From positions 114,202-178,201 of the forward strand of contig NZ_JAFCTX010000005.1 of the NCBI RefSeq assembly GCF_049896245.1: 64,000 nt of DNA, in the 5' to 3' direction. Each line of letters opens with the position of its first letter. Position 1 is the stretch's first letter. Below, piece by piece: positions 17,675-26,402 of the stretch. This stretch comes from Cypionkella sp049896245 (GTDB lineage: Bacteria; Pseudomonadota; Alphaproteobacteria; Rhodobacterales; Rhodobacteraceae). The position numbers and the translations under genes were made by a program. Below the pieces are notes generated by a model. It did not search any database. It was not told the origin of the DNA and was given only the letters and a program-made list of their open reading frames with translations.

Positions 17675-18223
17675 ATGCCAGACAGCCCAGAAATACCAGA
17701 ACCGCTTTGGGTCTTCGGCTATGGCTCGCTGATCTGGAACCCGGATTTCCCTGTCGTCGAACGCCAAATTGCCCGCGCCACCGACTGGCATCGCAGCTTT
17801 TGCATGCGCTCGATCCACCATCGCGGTAGCGTCGAGGCCCCCGGCCTTGTCCTCGCGCTGGATCACGCACCGGGGGCAATCTGCGACGGCGTCGCTTTCC
17901 GCGTCACACCGGGGGCCGAGGCCGAAACCCTGCAAACCCTACGCGAGCGCGAGCTGATTTCCTCGGCTTACTTGGAAACCACCTTGCCGCTCACCCTCTC
18001 AGATGGTCGCAATATCAACGCCCTAGCTTATGTGATCGACCCCGATCACGACCAATATTGCGGTGACCTGCCCTTGGCACAACAAGCCCAGATCATCGCC
18101 CATGCCACGGGCGGGCGCGGCCCGAACCGCGATTACCTTTTCGCCACCGCCGATCATCTCGCCGAGCTTGGCATCGCCGACCCCGATTTGGCGTGGCTTT
18201 CCACACAAGTTCGCAATCTCTAA
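17675..18223 (+). CDS. ChaC-like glutathione-specific gamma-glutamylcyclotransferase
   Basis: 182 aa. The substrate loop VFGYGSLIWNPDF near the N-terminus is the family signature, and the Arg-Glu-rich segment LRERELISSAYLE supplies the likely catalytic Glu. Enzymes of this family release 5-oxoproline and Cys-Gly from glutathione in the cytoplasm. It runs ahead of the proton-channel gene pair in the same direction with a 72-bp gap, but there is no obvious functional link to it. Confidence 0.88.
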   Translation: MPDSPEIPEPLWVFGYGSLIWNPDFPVVERQIARATDWHRSFCMRSIHHRGSVEAPGLVLALDHAPGAICDGVAFRVTPGAEAETLQTLRERELISSAYLETTLPLTLSDGRNINALAYVIDPDHDQYCGDLPLAQQAQIIAHATGGRGPNRDYLFATADHLAELGIADPDLAWLSTQVRNL

Positions 18224-18295
18224 GGGTTTTACTTGGCAGATGCCCGCCGCCTGCTATGCTTAACTCCAGCAGAACAGCCGGGCGGAACCGACGAA

Positions 18296-19510
18296 ATGGA
18301 CATCTCCAAGGCCGAGCAGTCGACCTTCTTCAGCCAACCTATTCGCCAGATTGTCACCATGCTTCTGGCCGTGGCGCTGGTTTGCGCGGGGGCATGGCTG
18401 ATCCACGGCACCGTGCTGGGCATCGTCGACACCAACCCGCTGCTGAACGGCTTCATCATCCTGGTGTTCCTGTTGGGCGTGCTGACCTGTTTCTGGCAAG
18501 TCTTTACCCTCGTGCAATCGGTATCGTGGATCGAACGCTTCGTGCGCCACGAACCGGGCTATGAAGACGCCGCCGCACCGCGGCTTCTCGCCCCCTTGGC
18601 GCATCTGCTACGCACCCGTGGCGCGCGGATGCAAATTTCGTCGTCCGCCTCGCGCTCAATCTTGGAATCGGTGGAAACCCGGATTGAGGAAGCCCGCGAT
18701 ATCACGCGCTACCTGATCAATCTGTTGGTTTTCCTCGGACTTCTCGGCACCTTTTACGGCCTTGCCACCACTGTCCCCGCCATCGTCGAAACCATCCGCT
18801 CCCTCGCGCCGCAAGCGGGCGAATCCGGTATGGACGTGTTCGGCAAGCTGATGAAGGGGCTTGAAAGCCAACTTGGCGGCATGGGCACCGCGTTTTCCTC
18901 CTCGCTTTTGGGCCTCGCAGGATCGCTGGTTGTCGGTCTGCTGGAACTGTTCGCTAACCATGGCCAAAACCGTTTCGCCCGCGAGTTGGAAGAATGGCTG
19001 TCCTCAATCACCCGCGTCGGCTTCTCCAGTGGCGATGCAGAGGGCGGTGAGTCCGGCGTCACGTCTGCCGTGCTGGATCATCTGGCTGAACAGATCGAGG
19101 TGATGCAAAGCCTGTTCGCGCAAGTCGAGGCCAACCGTTCCGGCGTGGAACAAGGCCTCGCGGGGTTGGAGCAGGGGCTTGGCGATCTCAGACAAGGGCT
19201 TGGTGATTTGACTGGGGCTGTCGCCCAACTGACCGGGCTGATCGCTGCCGAAAGTGGTCAAACCGCAGCGCTCAACCGCATCGCCGAAGGCCAAGACCGC
19301 CTGATTGCCGCCCTCACCGGGGCCGAAGGTGGTGCCCATTCCGACGCCGAAAGCCGGATGCGGCTGCGCTCGATCGACGTGCAACTGCTGCGTATCCTTG
19401 AAGAAATCTCAGCTGGTCGCCAAGAAAGCCTTGCCGATTTGCGCGGCGACATCTCGGCGCTGACCGCCTCCGTCCGCCAGTTGGCGCGCGGCATCCCCGC
19501 GCGGGGCTAA
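18296..19510 (+). CDS. MotA/TolQ/ExbB-family proton channel protein with C-terminal helical tail
   Basis: 404 aa. Two membrane spans lie near the N-terminus (about residues 20-40 and 50-75), and two more carry the family motifs: LINLLVFLGLLGTFYGLATT (about 140-160) and GGMGTAFSSSLLGLAGSLVVG (about 190-212). These are the proton-channel helices of PF01618. The last 190 residues are a predicted cytoplasmic helical tail with repeated QGLxxLxQGLGDL units and many Gln/Glu residues. Such a tail is absent from ExbB and TolQ. The start at 18296 follows GGCGGA; an in-frame TTG at 18233 lacks support. The partner gene begins 3 bp downstream. Confidence 0.85.
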   Translation: MDISKAEQSTFFSQPIRQIVTMLLAVALVCAGAWLIHGTVLGIVDTNPLLNGFIILVFLLGVLTCFWQVFTLVQSVSWIERFVRHEPGYEDAAAPRLLAPLAHLLRTRGARMQISSSASRSILESVETRIEEARDITRYLINLLVFLGLLGTFYGLATTVPAIVETIRSLAPQAGESGMDVFGKLMKGLESQLGGMGTAFSSSLLGLAGSLVVGLLELFANHGQNRFARELEEWLSSITRVGFSSGDAEGGESGVTSAVLDHLAEQIEVMQSLFAQVEANRSGVEQGLAGLEQGLGDLRQGLGDLTGAVAQLTGLIAAESGQTAALNRIAEGQDRLIAALTGAEGGAHSDAESRMRLRSIDVQLLRILEEISAGRQESLADLRGDISALTASVRQLARGIPARG

Positions 19511-19513
19511 GCC

Positions 19514-21127
19514 ATGGCTTTGCGCCGCAAACGCGATTCCGCGATGATCTGGCCCGGCTTTGTCGATGCCGTGACCACCTTGCTGATGGTGCTGATGTTT
19601 GTGCTCACCATCTTCACTGTTATGCAATCGGTGTTGCGCGACACCATCACCACGCAATCGACCGAGCTTGACGGCCTCACCGCGCAAATCGCCGGCCTGG
19701 CCGACGCTTTGGGGCTGGAACGGCAAAAGGTCAGCGATCTGCAAGGCCAAGTCGGCACGCTCAGCTCTGATTTGACCGCGGCCCAAACCAAAGGCGAGCA
19801 GCAATCCGCCCTGATCGCCACCCTCACCGGGCAAATTGCCACCAAAGAGGGCGAAATCGCCGCCGCCCAAACCCGCATCACCAGCTTTGAAGCCCAAGTC
19901 GCGAGCCTGCTGTCGGAACGTGACACCGCGCGTGGGCAAGCCAGCGCCTTGAGCGCGCAAGTCAGCGATCTTGAAGCCAAAGGCGCGAAACTTTTGACCG
20001 AAAAACAGGCCCTTGACCTCGCCCTCGCCAAAGCCCGCACCGAGATTGACGCCAGCACCGAGGCCGCCCGCCTTACCGCCGCCCGCCGAGAGGCTTTGGA
20101 AACCTTGGTGGCCGATCTGAAAGCAAAGGGCGACACCAGCGCTGCCGACCTTAAAGCCGCCCAAACCAAAATCACTGACGCCGAGGCCACCCGTCTGGTC
20201 GATGCCGCAGCCCTCGCCGCGCTGCGCGACAAGCTGAAAAATTCGGATGCCGAACTGACCGCGATGACATTGGCGCTGGAAGATCAACGCAAAGCGGCCG
20301 AAGACACCCTGACCCTGCTGGCTGCCGCCAACACCAAAGCCGCGCAATCGGCAACCGCAGGCGATAAAAACGCCCCCTTGCTTGCCGTGGCGCAGCAAGC
20401 TTTGACCGCCGAGCAAGCCAAATCGCTTGACGCGGCCCGCAAGACCGAGGTGCTGAACCAGCAAATCGCTGCCCTGCGGGTGCAACTGGGGGAATTGCAG
20501 GGCCTGCTGGATGCTTCGGCCTCGAAAGACTCCACCAACAAAGTGCAAATTGAGGCTTTGGGCAGCCAGTTGAACGCCGCTTTGGCGCAGGTCGCTTCGG
20601 AACAGAAAAAACGCGCCGAATTGGAGGCTGCGGAGCGGGTGCGGTTGCAGGCCGAGAACGCCGATCTGGCGAAGTTCCGCAGCGAATTCTTCGGCCAACT
20701 CTCGCAGCTTTTGGCGGGCCGCGAAGGCGTGCGGGTGGTCGGGGATCGGTTTGTGTTCTCGTCCGAGGTTTTGTTCAACCCCGGCTCGGCTGATCTGGCA
20801 CCCGAGGGGCAGGCTCAGATCGCTGATGTGGTGAAGATATTAGATGAGGTGGCCGGGAAAATTCCGCCGGGGATTGATTGGATCATCCGGGTCGATGGCC
20901 ACACCGATGACGTGCCGTTGTCGGGGGCCGGGGCGTTCAAGGATAACTGGCAGCTGTCTCAGGCGCGGGCTTTGTCGGTGGTGCGGTTCATGCAGGACAA
21001 TCTGGGCTTCCCGCCGCAGAGGTTGGCGGCGACCGGATTTGGCGAGTATCAGCCGGTGGCTGCGGGAGATTCGGCGCAGGCAAGGGCGCAGAACCGGCGG
21101 ATTGAGTTGAAGCTGACAGAGAGGTAG
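19514..21127 (+). CDS. MotB/OmpA-family stator-like protein with long coiled coil
   Basis: 537 aa. One N-terminal membrane span (about residues 14-38, WPGFVDAVTTLLMVLMFVL) carries an Asp at its start, the position of the proton-binding Asp of MotB. A region of roughly 330 residues with heptad-like Ala/Leu/Lys/Glu composition follows, predicted coiled coil. The C-terminal 140 residues are an OmpA-like peptidoglycan-binding domain (VLFNPGSADLAPEGQ, DGHTDDVP, NWQLSQARALSVVRFM, GFGEYQPV, NRRIELKL). With the preceding gene it forms a stator-type unit anchored to the cell wall. No flagellar, Tol or TonB genes are adjacent. Function is unknown; related pairs occur in other Rhodobacterales and Rhizobiales. 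Confidence 0.85.
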   Translation: MALRRKRDSAMIWPGFVDAVTTLLMVLMFVLTIFTVMQSVLRDTITTQSTELDGLTAQIAGLADALGLERQKVSDLQGQVGTLSSDLTAAQTKGEQQSALIATLTGQIATKEGEIAAAQTRITSFEAQVASLLSERDTARGQASALSAQVSDLEAKGAKLLTEKQALDLALAKARTEIDASTEAARLTAARREALETLVADLKAKGDTSAADLKAAQTKITDAEATRLVDAAALAALRDKLKNSDAELTAMTLALEDQRKAAEDTLTLLAAANTKAAQSATAGDKNAPLLAVAQQALTAEQAKSLDAARKTEVLNQQIAALRVQLGELQGLLDASASKDSTNKVQIEALGSQLNAALAQVASEQKKRAELEAAERVRLQAENADLAKFRSEFFGQLSQLLAGREGVRVVGDRFVFSSEVLFNPGSADLAPEGQAQIADVVKILDEVAGKIPPGIDWIIRVDGHTDDVPLSGAGAFKDNWQLSQARALSVVRFMQDNLGFPPQRLAATGFGEYQPVAAGDSAQARAQNRRIELKLTER

Positions 21128-21200
21128 TGTCTGCACGTGGACAGGGGTGCGGTTTATGTGAAATCAAAGGGTTACGGTGGTGATATTCATAGCTTATTAA

Positions 21201-22136
21201 CTATTGGCCCACCGTAATCTCGATCTGCTCACGCCCCAATTCGACCCCGCCCCGCTGCAAAACTGCTTCACCCTGATAGCGCCCCGAAGGCCATGCGGCG
21301 GTCTTCAACTTCCGCCCCACCGCGCGAAACGCCTGCGCCTGGGTTTTCTCGATCACAGACCGGTCGGTCAGAATATCGCCCTCAGGCCCGGTCAGCCGAA
21401 ACAGGATCGCATCGGCAGGTTGCGCGCCATAAAGAAACGCCCAGACCACCAAGGCGGGCGCGTTGGCCGCGAGGGCAGGGCTGGCAAGCCCATCCTTGAC
21501 GACTTGATAATCGGGAATTTCCGCGCTGATGCCGATGCTGAGCAAGCCGCCCGGTTGATAGGCCACGGGCTGATCCCACAGACCGGGGCCGGGCGCGCCG
21601 CAACTGGTCAGGGTTTCGGGCGCGAAAGGGTCAAGCTCCGCGCCATTGCGGCGCACCGAGAGGTGCAGATGCGGAAAGGCGGCCATGCCGGATTGATCGA
21701 TCTGGCCCAGCACCGTGCCTGTATCCACCTCATCGCCGACGCGTGCGCGCACAGAGCCTTGTTTCATATGGCAATATTGAGTTTCCCAGCCACCACCATG
21801 ATCGACCAGAACGCCATTGCCACATTCTTTATCGGCCACAACAGGCGCGAAATCAGCGATGCCATCGCGCACGCCTTTCACGGTTCCGGCACTTGCGGCC
21901 AGCACATTTACCCCAGCCTGCATCGCGGCACGGGTGGGCAAGGCGATGTCGGTGCCATCATGGCCTTCATACGACAACGGCCCACAGGTGAAATCCTGCG
22001 CGCCCGGTCCGGGGTCGTGATCGACATATTGCTGGATGTAGCAGGTTGACCCGAAGCGACAGTCGGCGGGGAATGATAGTTCAAAGGCCCCCGCCGGGAA
22101 GGCGAGGGCCAAAGTCAGAAGTAAGGTCTTGATCAT
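21201..22136 (-). CDS. M23 family metallopeptidase (exported)
   Basis: 311 aa. A Sec signal peptide (LLLTLALAFPAGAF) leads to an LytM-type domain. Zinc motifs are HxxxD in EGHDGTDIALP (about residues 58-64) and HLHLSVR (about 155), with YCHMKQG between them. These enzymes cut peptidoglycan cross-bridges in the periplasm. The first His-Asp pair and HxH are complete, so it is probably active. The start overlaps the clpA stop by 4 bp, an unusual coupling of a cytoplasmic unfoldase and an exported hydrolase. Confidence 0.87.
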   Translation of the reverse strand: MIKTLLLTLALAFPAGAFELSFPADCRFGSTCYIQQYVDHDPGPGAQDFTCGPLSYEGHDGTDIALPTRAAMQAGVNVLAASAGTVKGVRDGIADFAPVVADKECGNGVLVDHGGGWETQYCHMKQGSVRARVGDEVDTGTVLGQIDQSGMAAFPHLHLSVRRNGAELDPFAPETLTSCGAPGPGLWDQPVAYQPGGLLSIGISAEIPDYQVVKDGLASPALAANAPALVVWAFLYGAQPADAILFRLTGPEGDILTDRSVIEKTQAQAFRAVGRKLKTAAWPSGRYQGEAVLQRGGVELGREQIEITVGQ

Positions 22137-24454
22137 TCCGCCGTAAGCAGCGGCGGTTTCTGCCCGGTGAGGCGGGCCTTTTGCGGCTCCTCAAAGGTCA
22201 AAGCCAGTTCGCCATCCTTGACATGGACATGTACCAGACCGCCCTTGGTCAGCTTGCCGAACAACAACTCCTCGGCCAAAGGTTTCTTGATGTATTCCTG
22301 GATCACCCGACCAAGCGGCCGCGCGCCCATTTTCTCATCATAGCCCTTGTCACCCAGCCAAGCGGCGGCTTCGGGCGTCAGGTCAATATGGACATTGCGA
22401 TCCAACAGTTGCGCTTCCAGTTGTAGCACAAACTTGGTCACCACCTGCATGATGACCTCTTTGCCCAAACGCGCGAAGCTGATGACCGCATCCAGACGGT
22501 TGCGGAATTCGGGCGTGAAGGTGCGCTCGATCGCCGCCGTATCTTCCCCGGTGCGCGCGGTGCGGCCAAAGCCAATCGATTCTTTCGATTGCTCCATAGC
22601 GCCTGCGTTCGAGGTCATGATCAGGATCACATTGCGGAAATCCACCGTCCGGCCATTATGGTCGGTCAGCTTGCCGTGGTCCATAACCTGCAACAGGATG
22701 TTGTAGACATCCGGGTGGGCCTTTTCCATTTCGTCCAACAGAAGGACGCAATGCGGGTCTTGATCGACGCCATCGGTGAGCATGCCGCCCTGATCGAAGC
22801 CGACATAGCCCGGAGGCGCGCCGATCAGACGGCTAATCGCATGTTTCTCCATGTATTCCGACATATCGAACCGCAGCAGCTTGACGCCAAGCGAGGATGC
22901 CAACTGCTTGGCAACCTCGGTTTTACCCACGCCCGTCGGCCCTGCGAACAGGTAGTTGCCGATGGGTTTTTCCGGCTCGCGCAGGCCAGCGCGGGCGAGT
23001 TTGATCGCGGAACATAGCGATTCCACGGCTTTATCCTGCCCGAACACCACTCGTTTCAGGGTTTTTTCCAGATCGCGCAGGGTTTCGGCATCGTCTTTCG
23101 ATACCGTCTTGGCCGGGATGCGGGCGATTTTGGCGACAACCGCCTCAATCTCTTTCACACCCAGAGATTTGCGCTTTTTCGAATCCGCCAGCAGATGCTG
23201 CGCAGCCCCGGCTTCGTCGATCACGTCAATCGCAGAATCCGGCAGTTTGCGGTCGTGGATATAGCGCGCCGCCAGTTCTACAGCCGATTTGATCGCATCA
23301 TTGGTGTAGCGCAGGTCGTGATGCTGCTCAAAATGCGGCTTCAACCCCATCAGAATCTTGATGGTATCGGGCACAGAGGGTTCATTGACGTCGATTTTCT
23401 GGAAACGCCGGGCAAGCGCACGGTCTTTCTCAAAATGCTGACGGAATTCTTTGTAGGTGGTCGAGCCCATGCAGCGCAACTTGCCACCCGCCAAGGCCGG
23501 TTTCAAAAGGTTCGAGGCATCCATTGCACCGCCCGAAGTCGCACCCGCGCCGATCACGGTGTGGATTTCGTCGATGAACAGGATCGCGTCGGGGTGATCT
23601 TCCATTTCCTTGACGACCGCTTTCAAGCGTTCCTCAAAGTCACCACGGTAGCGGGTGCCTGCCAGCAATGCGCCCATATCAAGCGAGTAGATCGTGGCAT
23701 GCGCCAAAATCTCAGGCGTTTGTTTATCCACGATTTTCTTCGCCAAACCTTCGGCAATTGCGGTTTTCCCGACACCCGGATCACCGACCAGCAGCGGGTT
23801 GTTTTTGCGACGGCGGCACAGCACTTGAATCGCGCGTTCCACCTCGGCTTCGCGGCCGATCAGCGGATCGACATCGCCCTTCATCGCCTTGACGTTCAGA
23901 TCCACGCAATATTTCGACAGCGCGGATTCCTTGGCCTCGCCCGCCTCGGCTTTCGGGGTTTCATGGTGGTGTTCCTCCGCCCCCGTGACCGGGCGCGCCT
24001 CGCCATAGCTGGGGTCTTTGGCGACACCATGAGCGATGAAGTTCACCGCGTCATAACGGGTCATATCCTGCTCTTGCAGGAAATAGGCGGCGTTGGATTC
24101 GCGTTCGGCAAAGATCGCAACCAGCACATTGGCCCCGGTGACTTCGGTGCGGCCCGAGCTTTGCACATGGATCGCCGCGCGCTGGATCACGCGTTGGAAG
24201 GCGGCAGTTGGTACGGCTTCCGAGCCTTCGACATCTGTGACCAAAGTTGACAGATCGTCGTCGATGAAGTCGTTCAGGGTTTTGCGCAGATCATCGAGGT
24301 TGACCGAACAAGCCTTCATGACGCGGGCAGCGTCAGGCTCGTCGATCAAAGAGAGCAGAAGATGCTCCAGGGTGGCAAGTTCATGGCGGCGGGCATTGGC
24401 AAGCGCCAAAGCGCCATGGATGGCTTGTTCGAGGGTCGTCGAAAATGATGGCAC
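22133..24454 (-). CDS. clpA: ATP-dependent Clp protease ATP-binding subunit ClpA
   Basis: 773 aa AAA+ unfoldase feeding substrates, including N-degron proteins, to ClpP. The Clp N-domain spans about residues 1-145. First ATPase: Walker A GDPGVGKT at 224-231 and DEIH at 295-298. Second ATPase: Walker A GPTGVGKT at 505-512 and LLLDEMEKAHPD around 571-582. The ClpP-docking loop IGF is at 627-629. The acidic/His-rich stretch at 160-178 between N-domain and first ATPase is a linker. The start codon is GTG at 24454, with AGGAG 9 nt upstream. The adaptor gene clpS, usually just upstream, is not in the preceding 170 bp or elsewhere in this window. Confidence 0.96.
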   Translation of the reverse strand: MPSFSTTLEQAIHGALALANARRHELATLEHLLLSLIDEPDAARVMKACSVNLDDLRKTLNDFIDDDLSTLVTDVEGSEAVPTAAFQRVIQRAAIHVQSSGRTEVTGANVLVAIFAERESNAAYFLQEQDMTRYDAVNFIAHGVAKDPSYGEARPVTGAEEHHHETPKAEAGEAKESALSKYCVDLNVKAMKGDVDPLIGREAEVERAIQVLCRRRKNNPLLVGDPGVGKTAIAEGLAKKIVDKQTPEILAHATIYSLDMGALLAGTRYRGDFEERLKAVVKEMEDHPDAILFIDEIHTVIGAGATSGGAMDASNLLKPALAGGKLRCMGSTTYKEFRQHFEKDRALARRFQKIDVNEPSVPDTIKILMGLKPHFEQHHDLRYTNDAIKSAVELAARYIHDRKLPDSAIDVIDEAGAAQHLLADSKKRKSLGVKEIEAVVAKIARIPAKTVSKDDAETLRDLEKTLKRVVFGQDKAVESLCSAIKLARAGLREPEKPIGNYLFAGPTGVGKTEVAKQLASSLGVKLLRFDMSEYMEKHAISRLIGAPPGYVGFDQGGMLTDGVDQDPHCVLLLDEMEKAHPDVYNILLQVMDHGKLTDHNGRTVDFRNVILIMTSNAGAMEQSKESIGFGRTARTGEDTAAIERTFTPEFRNRLDAVISFARLGKEVIMQVVTKFVLQLEAQLLDRNVHIDLTPEAAAWLGDKGYDEKMGARPLGRVIQEYIKKPLAEELLFGKLTKGGLVHVHVKDGELALTFEEPQKARLTGQKPPLLTAE

Positions 24455-24624
24455 TTGGTCGTGCTCCTGTCCTGCGGGTCGGACGGGCGGATGGCCCTAA
24501 TCCAACCATGGCCTCATAAGGTAAAGGATCGGTTTTATTCTGCGATCTTCAAGCCCTATTTCAGCAAGATTTCGTAAATTGTCGGCAGTGATGCAATTTG
24601 TGATGGGCGCGGTGCAGAATGGAC

Positions 24625-25392
24625 TCAGAATTTGTCCTTTAGCGCGCGGATTGCGGTGAAGACTTGGGCATCGGTTGCATCAGCCATACCCAGATATTGT
24701 CTGATATAGGGGTCTTGCGCGCGCAGAAAAGGGTTGGTGGCCAATTCTTCTGACAAGGTCACCGGCACAGTGGGATGGCCGCCGCTGCGCGCGCGTGTCA
24801 CCGCACGGATACGGGCTTGCAGGGCGGAGTTGCCCGGATCGACGCTGATTGCGAACGCAAGGTTCGCGGCGGTGTATTCGTGGCCCGAGCAGATCAGCGT
24901 GGCGGGCGGCAGTTGTTGCAACTTGGCAAGGCTTTCGAACATCTGCTGCGGCGTGCCTTCAAACAGCCGACCACAGCCTGCGGCCATCAAGCTGTCGGCG
25001 GTGAAGCACAGGCCTGAGGCGGGGAAGTAAAACGCGATATGGCCGACGGTATGACCGGGCACATCAATGACATAGCCGATCTCGGCGCCGACTGTCACCT
25101 GATCGGCCTCGACCAGTGCGCGGCTTAAAGGCGGCAGGCGGTGGGCGTCGGCGGCAGCACCCAGGATGGTGGCGGAAGTGGCTTCGACAATCGCCCCCAC
25201 GCCGTCGATATGGTCCCAGTGGTGATGCGTCAGCAGGATTTGATCAAGATGCCAGCCACGCGCCTTCAACGCGGCAAGGATCGGGCCTGCCTCGGGGGCG
25301 TCGATCAACGTCGTCTCGTCGCTGGCCGGATCATGCAGCAGATAGGCGTAATTGTCTTTCAGGCAGGGAATGGTGACAAGTTCCAGGGTCAT
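24625..25392 (-). CDS. gloB: Hydroxyacylglutathione hydrolase (glyoxalase II)
   Basis: 255 aa, exactly the family length. It hydrolyses S-lactoylglutathione to lactate and glutathione in methylglyoxal detoxification. The binuclear metal motif THHHWDH is at residues 55-61, and the later HTVGHIAFY and CSGHEYT segments supply the other ligands. The start at 25392 begins the conserved MTLELVTIPCLKDNY; a longer in-frame extension to 25560 is not conserved in character. It is divergent from a SAM methyltransferase gene, a common arrangement in the group. Confidence 0.94.
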   Translation of the reverse strand: MTLELVTIPCLKDNYAYLLHDPASDETTLIDAPEAGPILAALKARGWHLDQILLTHHHWDHIDGVGAIVEATSATILGAAADAHRLPPLSRALVEADQVTVGAEIGYVIDVPGHTVGHIAFYFPASGLCFTADSLMAAGCGRLFEGTPQQMFESLAKLQQLPPATLICSGHEYTAANLAFAISVDPGNSALQARIRAVTRARSGGHPTVPVTLSEELATNPFLRAQDPYIRQYLGMADATDAQVFTAIRALKDKF

Positions 25393-25616
25393 GCGGCGGT
25401 GGCCTTTCAAGGTTTGCAGCCAGAGTGCAGCGCGCGCCGGGCAGGTGCAATTCGTTTCGCCGCACAATCGGGCAGAAACCAAACGGAATTTGAGAAATTC
25501 CGTGGCCTTGCCGCAAAGGCTCTGCTTAATCGGCAGGGGATAGGTTTCGGCCATAGCCATACCGGCGCATCCGGCTATGATTGGCGCGATTTTACCGCCG
25601 AGGAAACCCCGACTCC

Positions 25617-26402
25617 ATGCATCTTGATGTCCTCGATCTGCGCAATTTCTACTACCGCACCCAGCTTGGTCGGGTGGCGCAGCGGGCGATCCGCGATCAG
25701 GTGGTCAGCCTTTGGCCGCCTGCGCCGGGGCAGACTGTGGTGGGTTTTGGCTTTGCGGTGCCGCTGCTGCGGCCCTATCTGCAGGATGCACGCCGGGTGA
25801 TTGGGCTGATGCCGGGTCCGCAAGGGGTGATGCCTTGGCCCGCGGGGATGGCCAACGTCTCGGTGCTCTGTGAGGAAAGGCTCTGGCCGCTGCCGACCGG
25901 GCATGTCGACCGCTTGGTGCTGATGCACGGGTTGGAGACTTCCGACAACCCCACCGCCGTGTTGGAGGAAGCCCACCGCGTGCTTGGCCCCGGTGGCCGG
26001 GCCTTGTTTGTGGTGCCGAACCGCGCAGGCCTGTGGGCGCGCCGCGACGGCACGCCGTTCGGCTTTGGCCGCCCCTATTCCGGTGGACAGTTAGAGGCGC
26101 AACTGAAGGCCCACGGCTTCACGCCAGAACGCAGCATGACCTCGCTGTTCGCGCCGCCGTCGGAAAGCCGGTTCTGGCTGGGCACGTCGAATTTTTGGGA
26201 GGGCTTTGGCCGCCGCCTGCCATGGCTGGCAGGCGGGGTGCTGATGGTCGAGGCCAGCAAACAAGTCTATGCCCCGACGCGCGGCGGCTTGGGCGCAACC
26301 GTGCGCAAACCGCTGCGCGTGTTAGAGGGCGTGGGGGCTGCGGTGCCCAGCCATAAGGTGCTGCCCGGCATTCAGTCTATTTTCAAACGCGATGGACTGT
26401 AA
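25617..26402 (+). CDS. Class I SAM-dependent methyltransferase
   Basis: 261 aa Rossmann-type methyltransferase. The SAM-binding region is degenerate at the usual glycine loop (VVGFGFAVPLLRPYL, about residues 41-55), and the post-motif HRVLGPGGRALFVVPN (about 125-140) is clear. The substrate is unknown. The start at 25617 follows GAGGAAA; an in-frame TTG at 25581 is less likely. The last 20 bp overlap, tail to tail, the 3' end of the RTX gene. It is divergent from gloB. Confidence 0.85.
   Translation: MHLDVLDLRNFYYRTQLGRVAQRAIRDQVVSLWPPAPGQTVVGFGFAVPLLRPYLQDARRVIGLMPGPQGVMPWPAGMANVSVLCEERLWPLPTGHVDRLVLMHGLETSDNPTAVLEEAHRVLGPGGRALFVVPNRAGLWARRDGTPFGFGRPYSGGQLEAQLKAHGFTPERSMTSLFAPPSESRFWLGTSNFWEGFGRRLPWLAGGVLMVEASKQVYAPTRGGLGATVRKPLRVLEGVGAAVPSHKVLPGIQSIFKRDGL

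Noticed and set aside
18296..21127. Zorya defence system
   Set aside because: The pair is MotA/MotB-like, but no ZorC, ZorD or ZorE genes adjoin and the neighbours are housekeeping genes.
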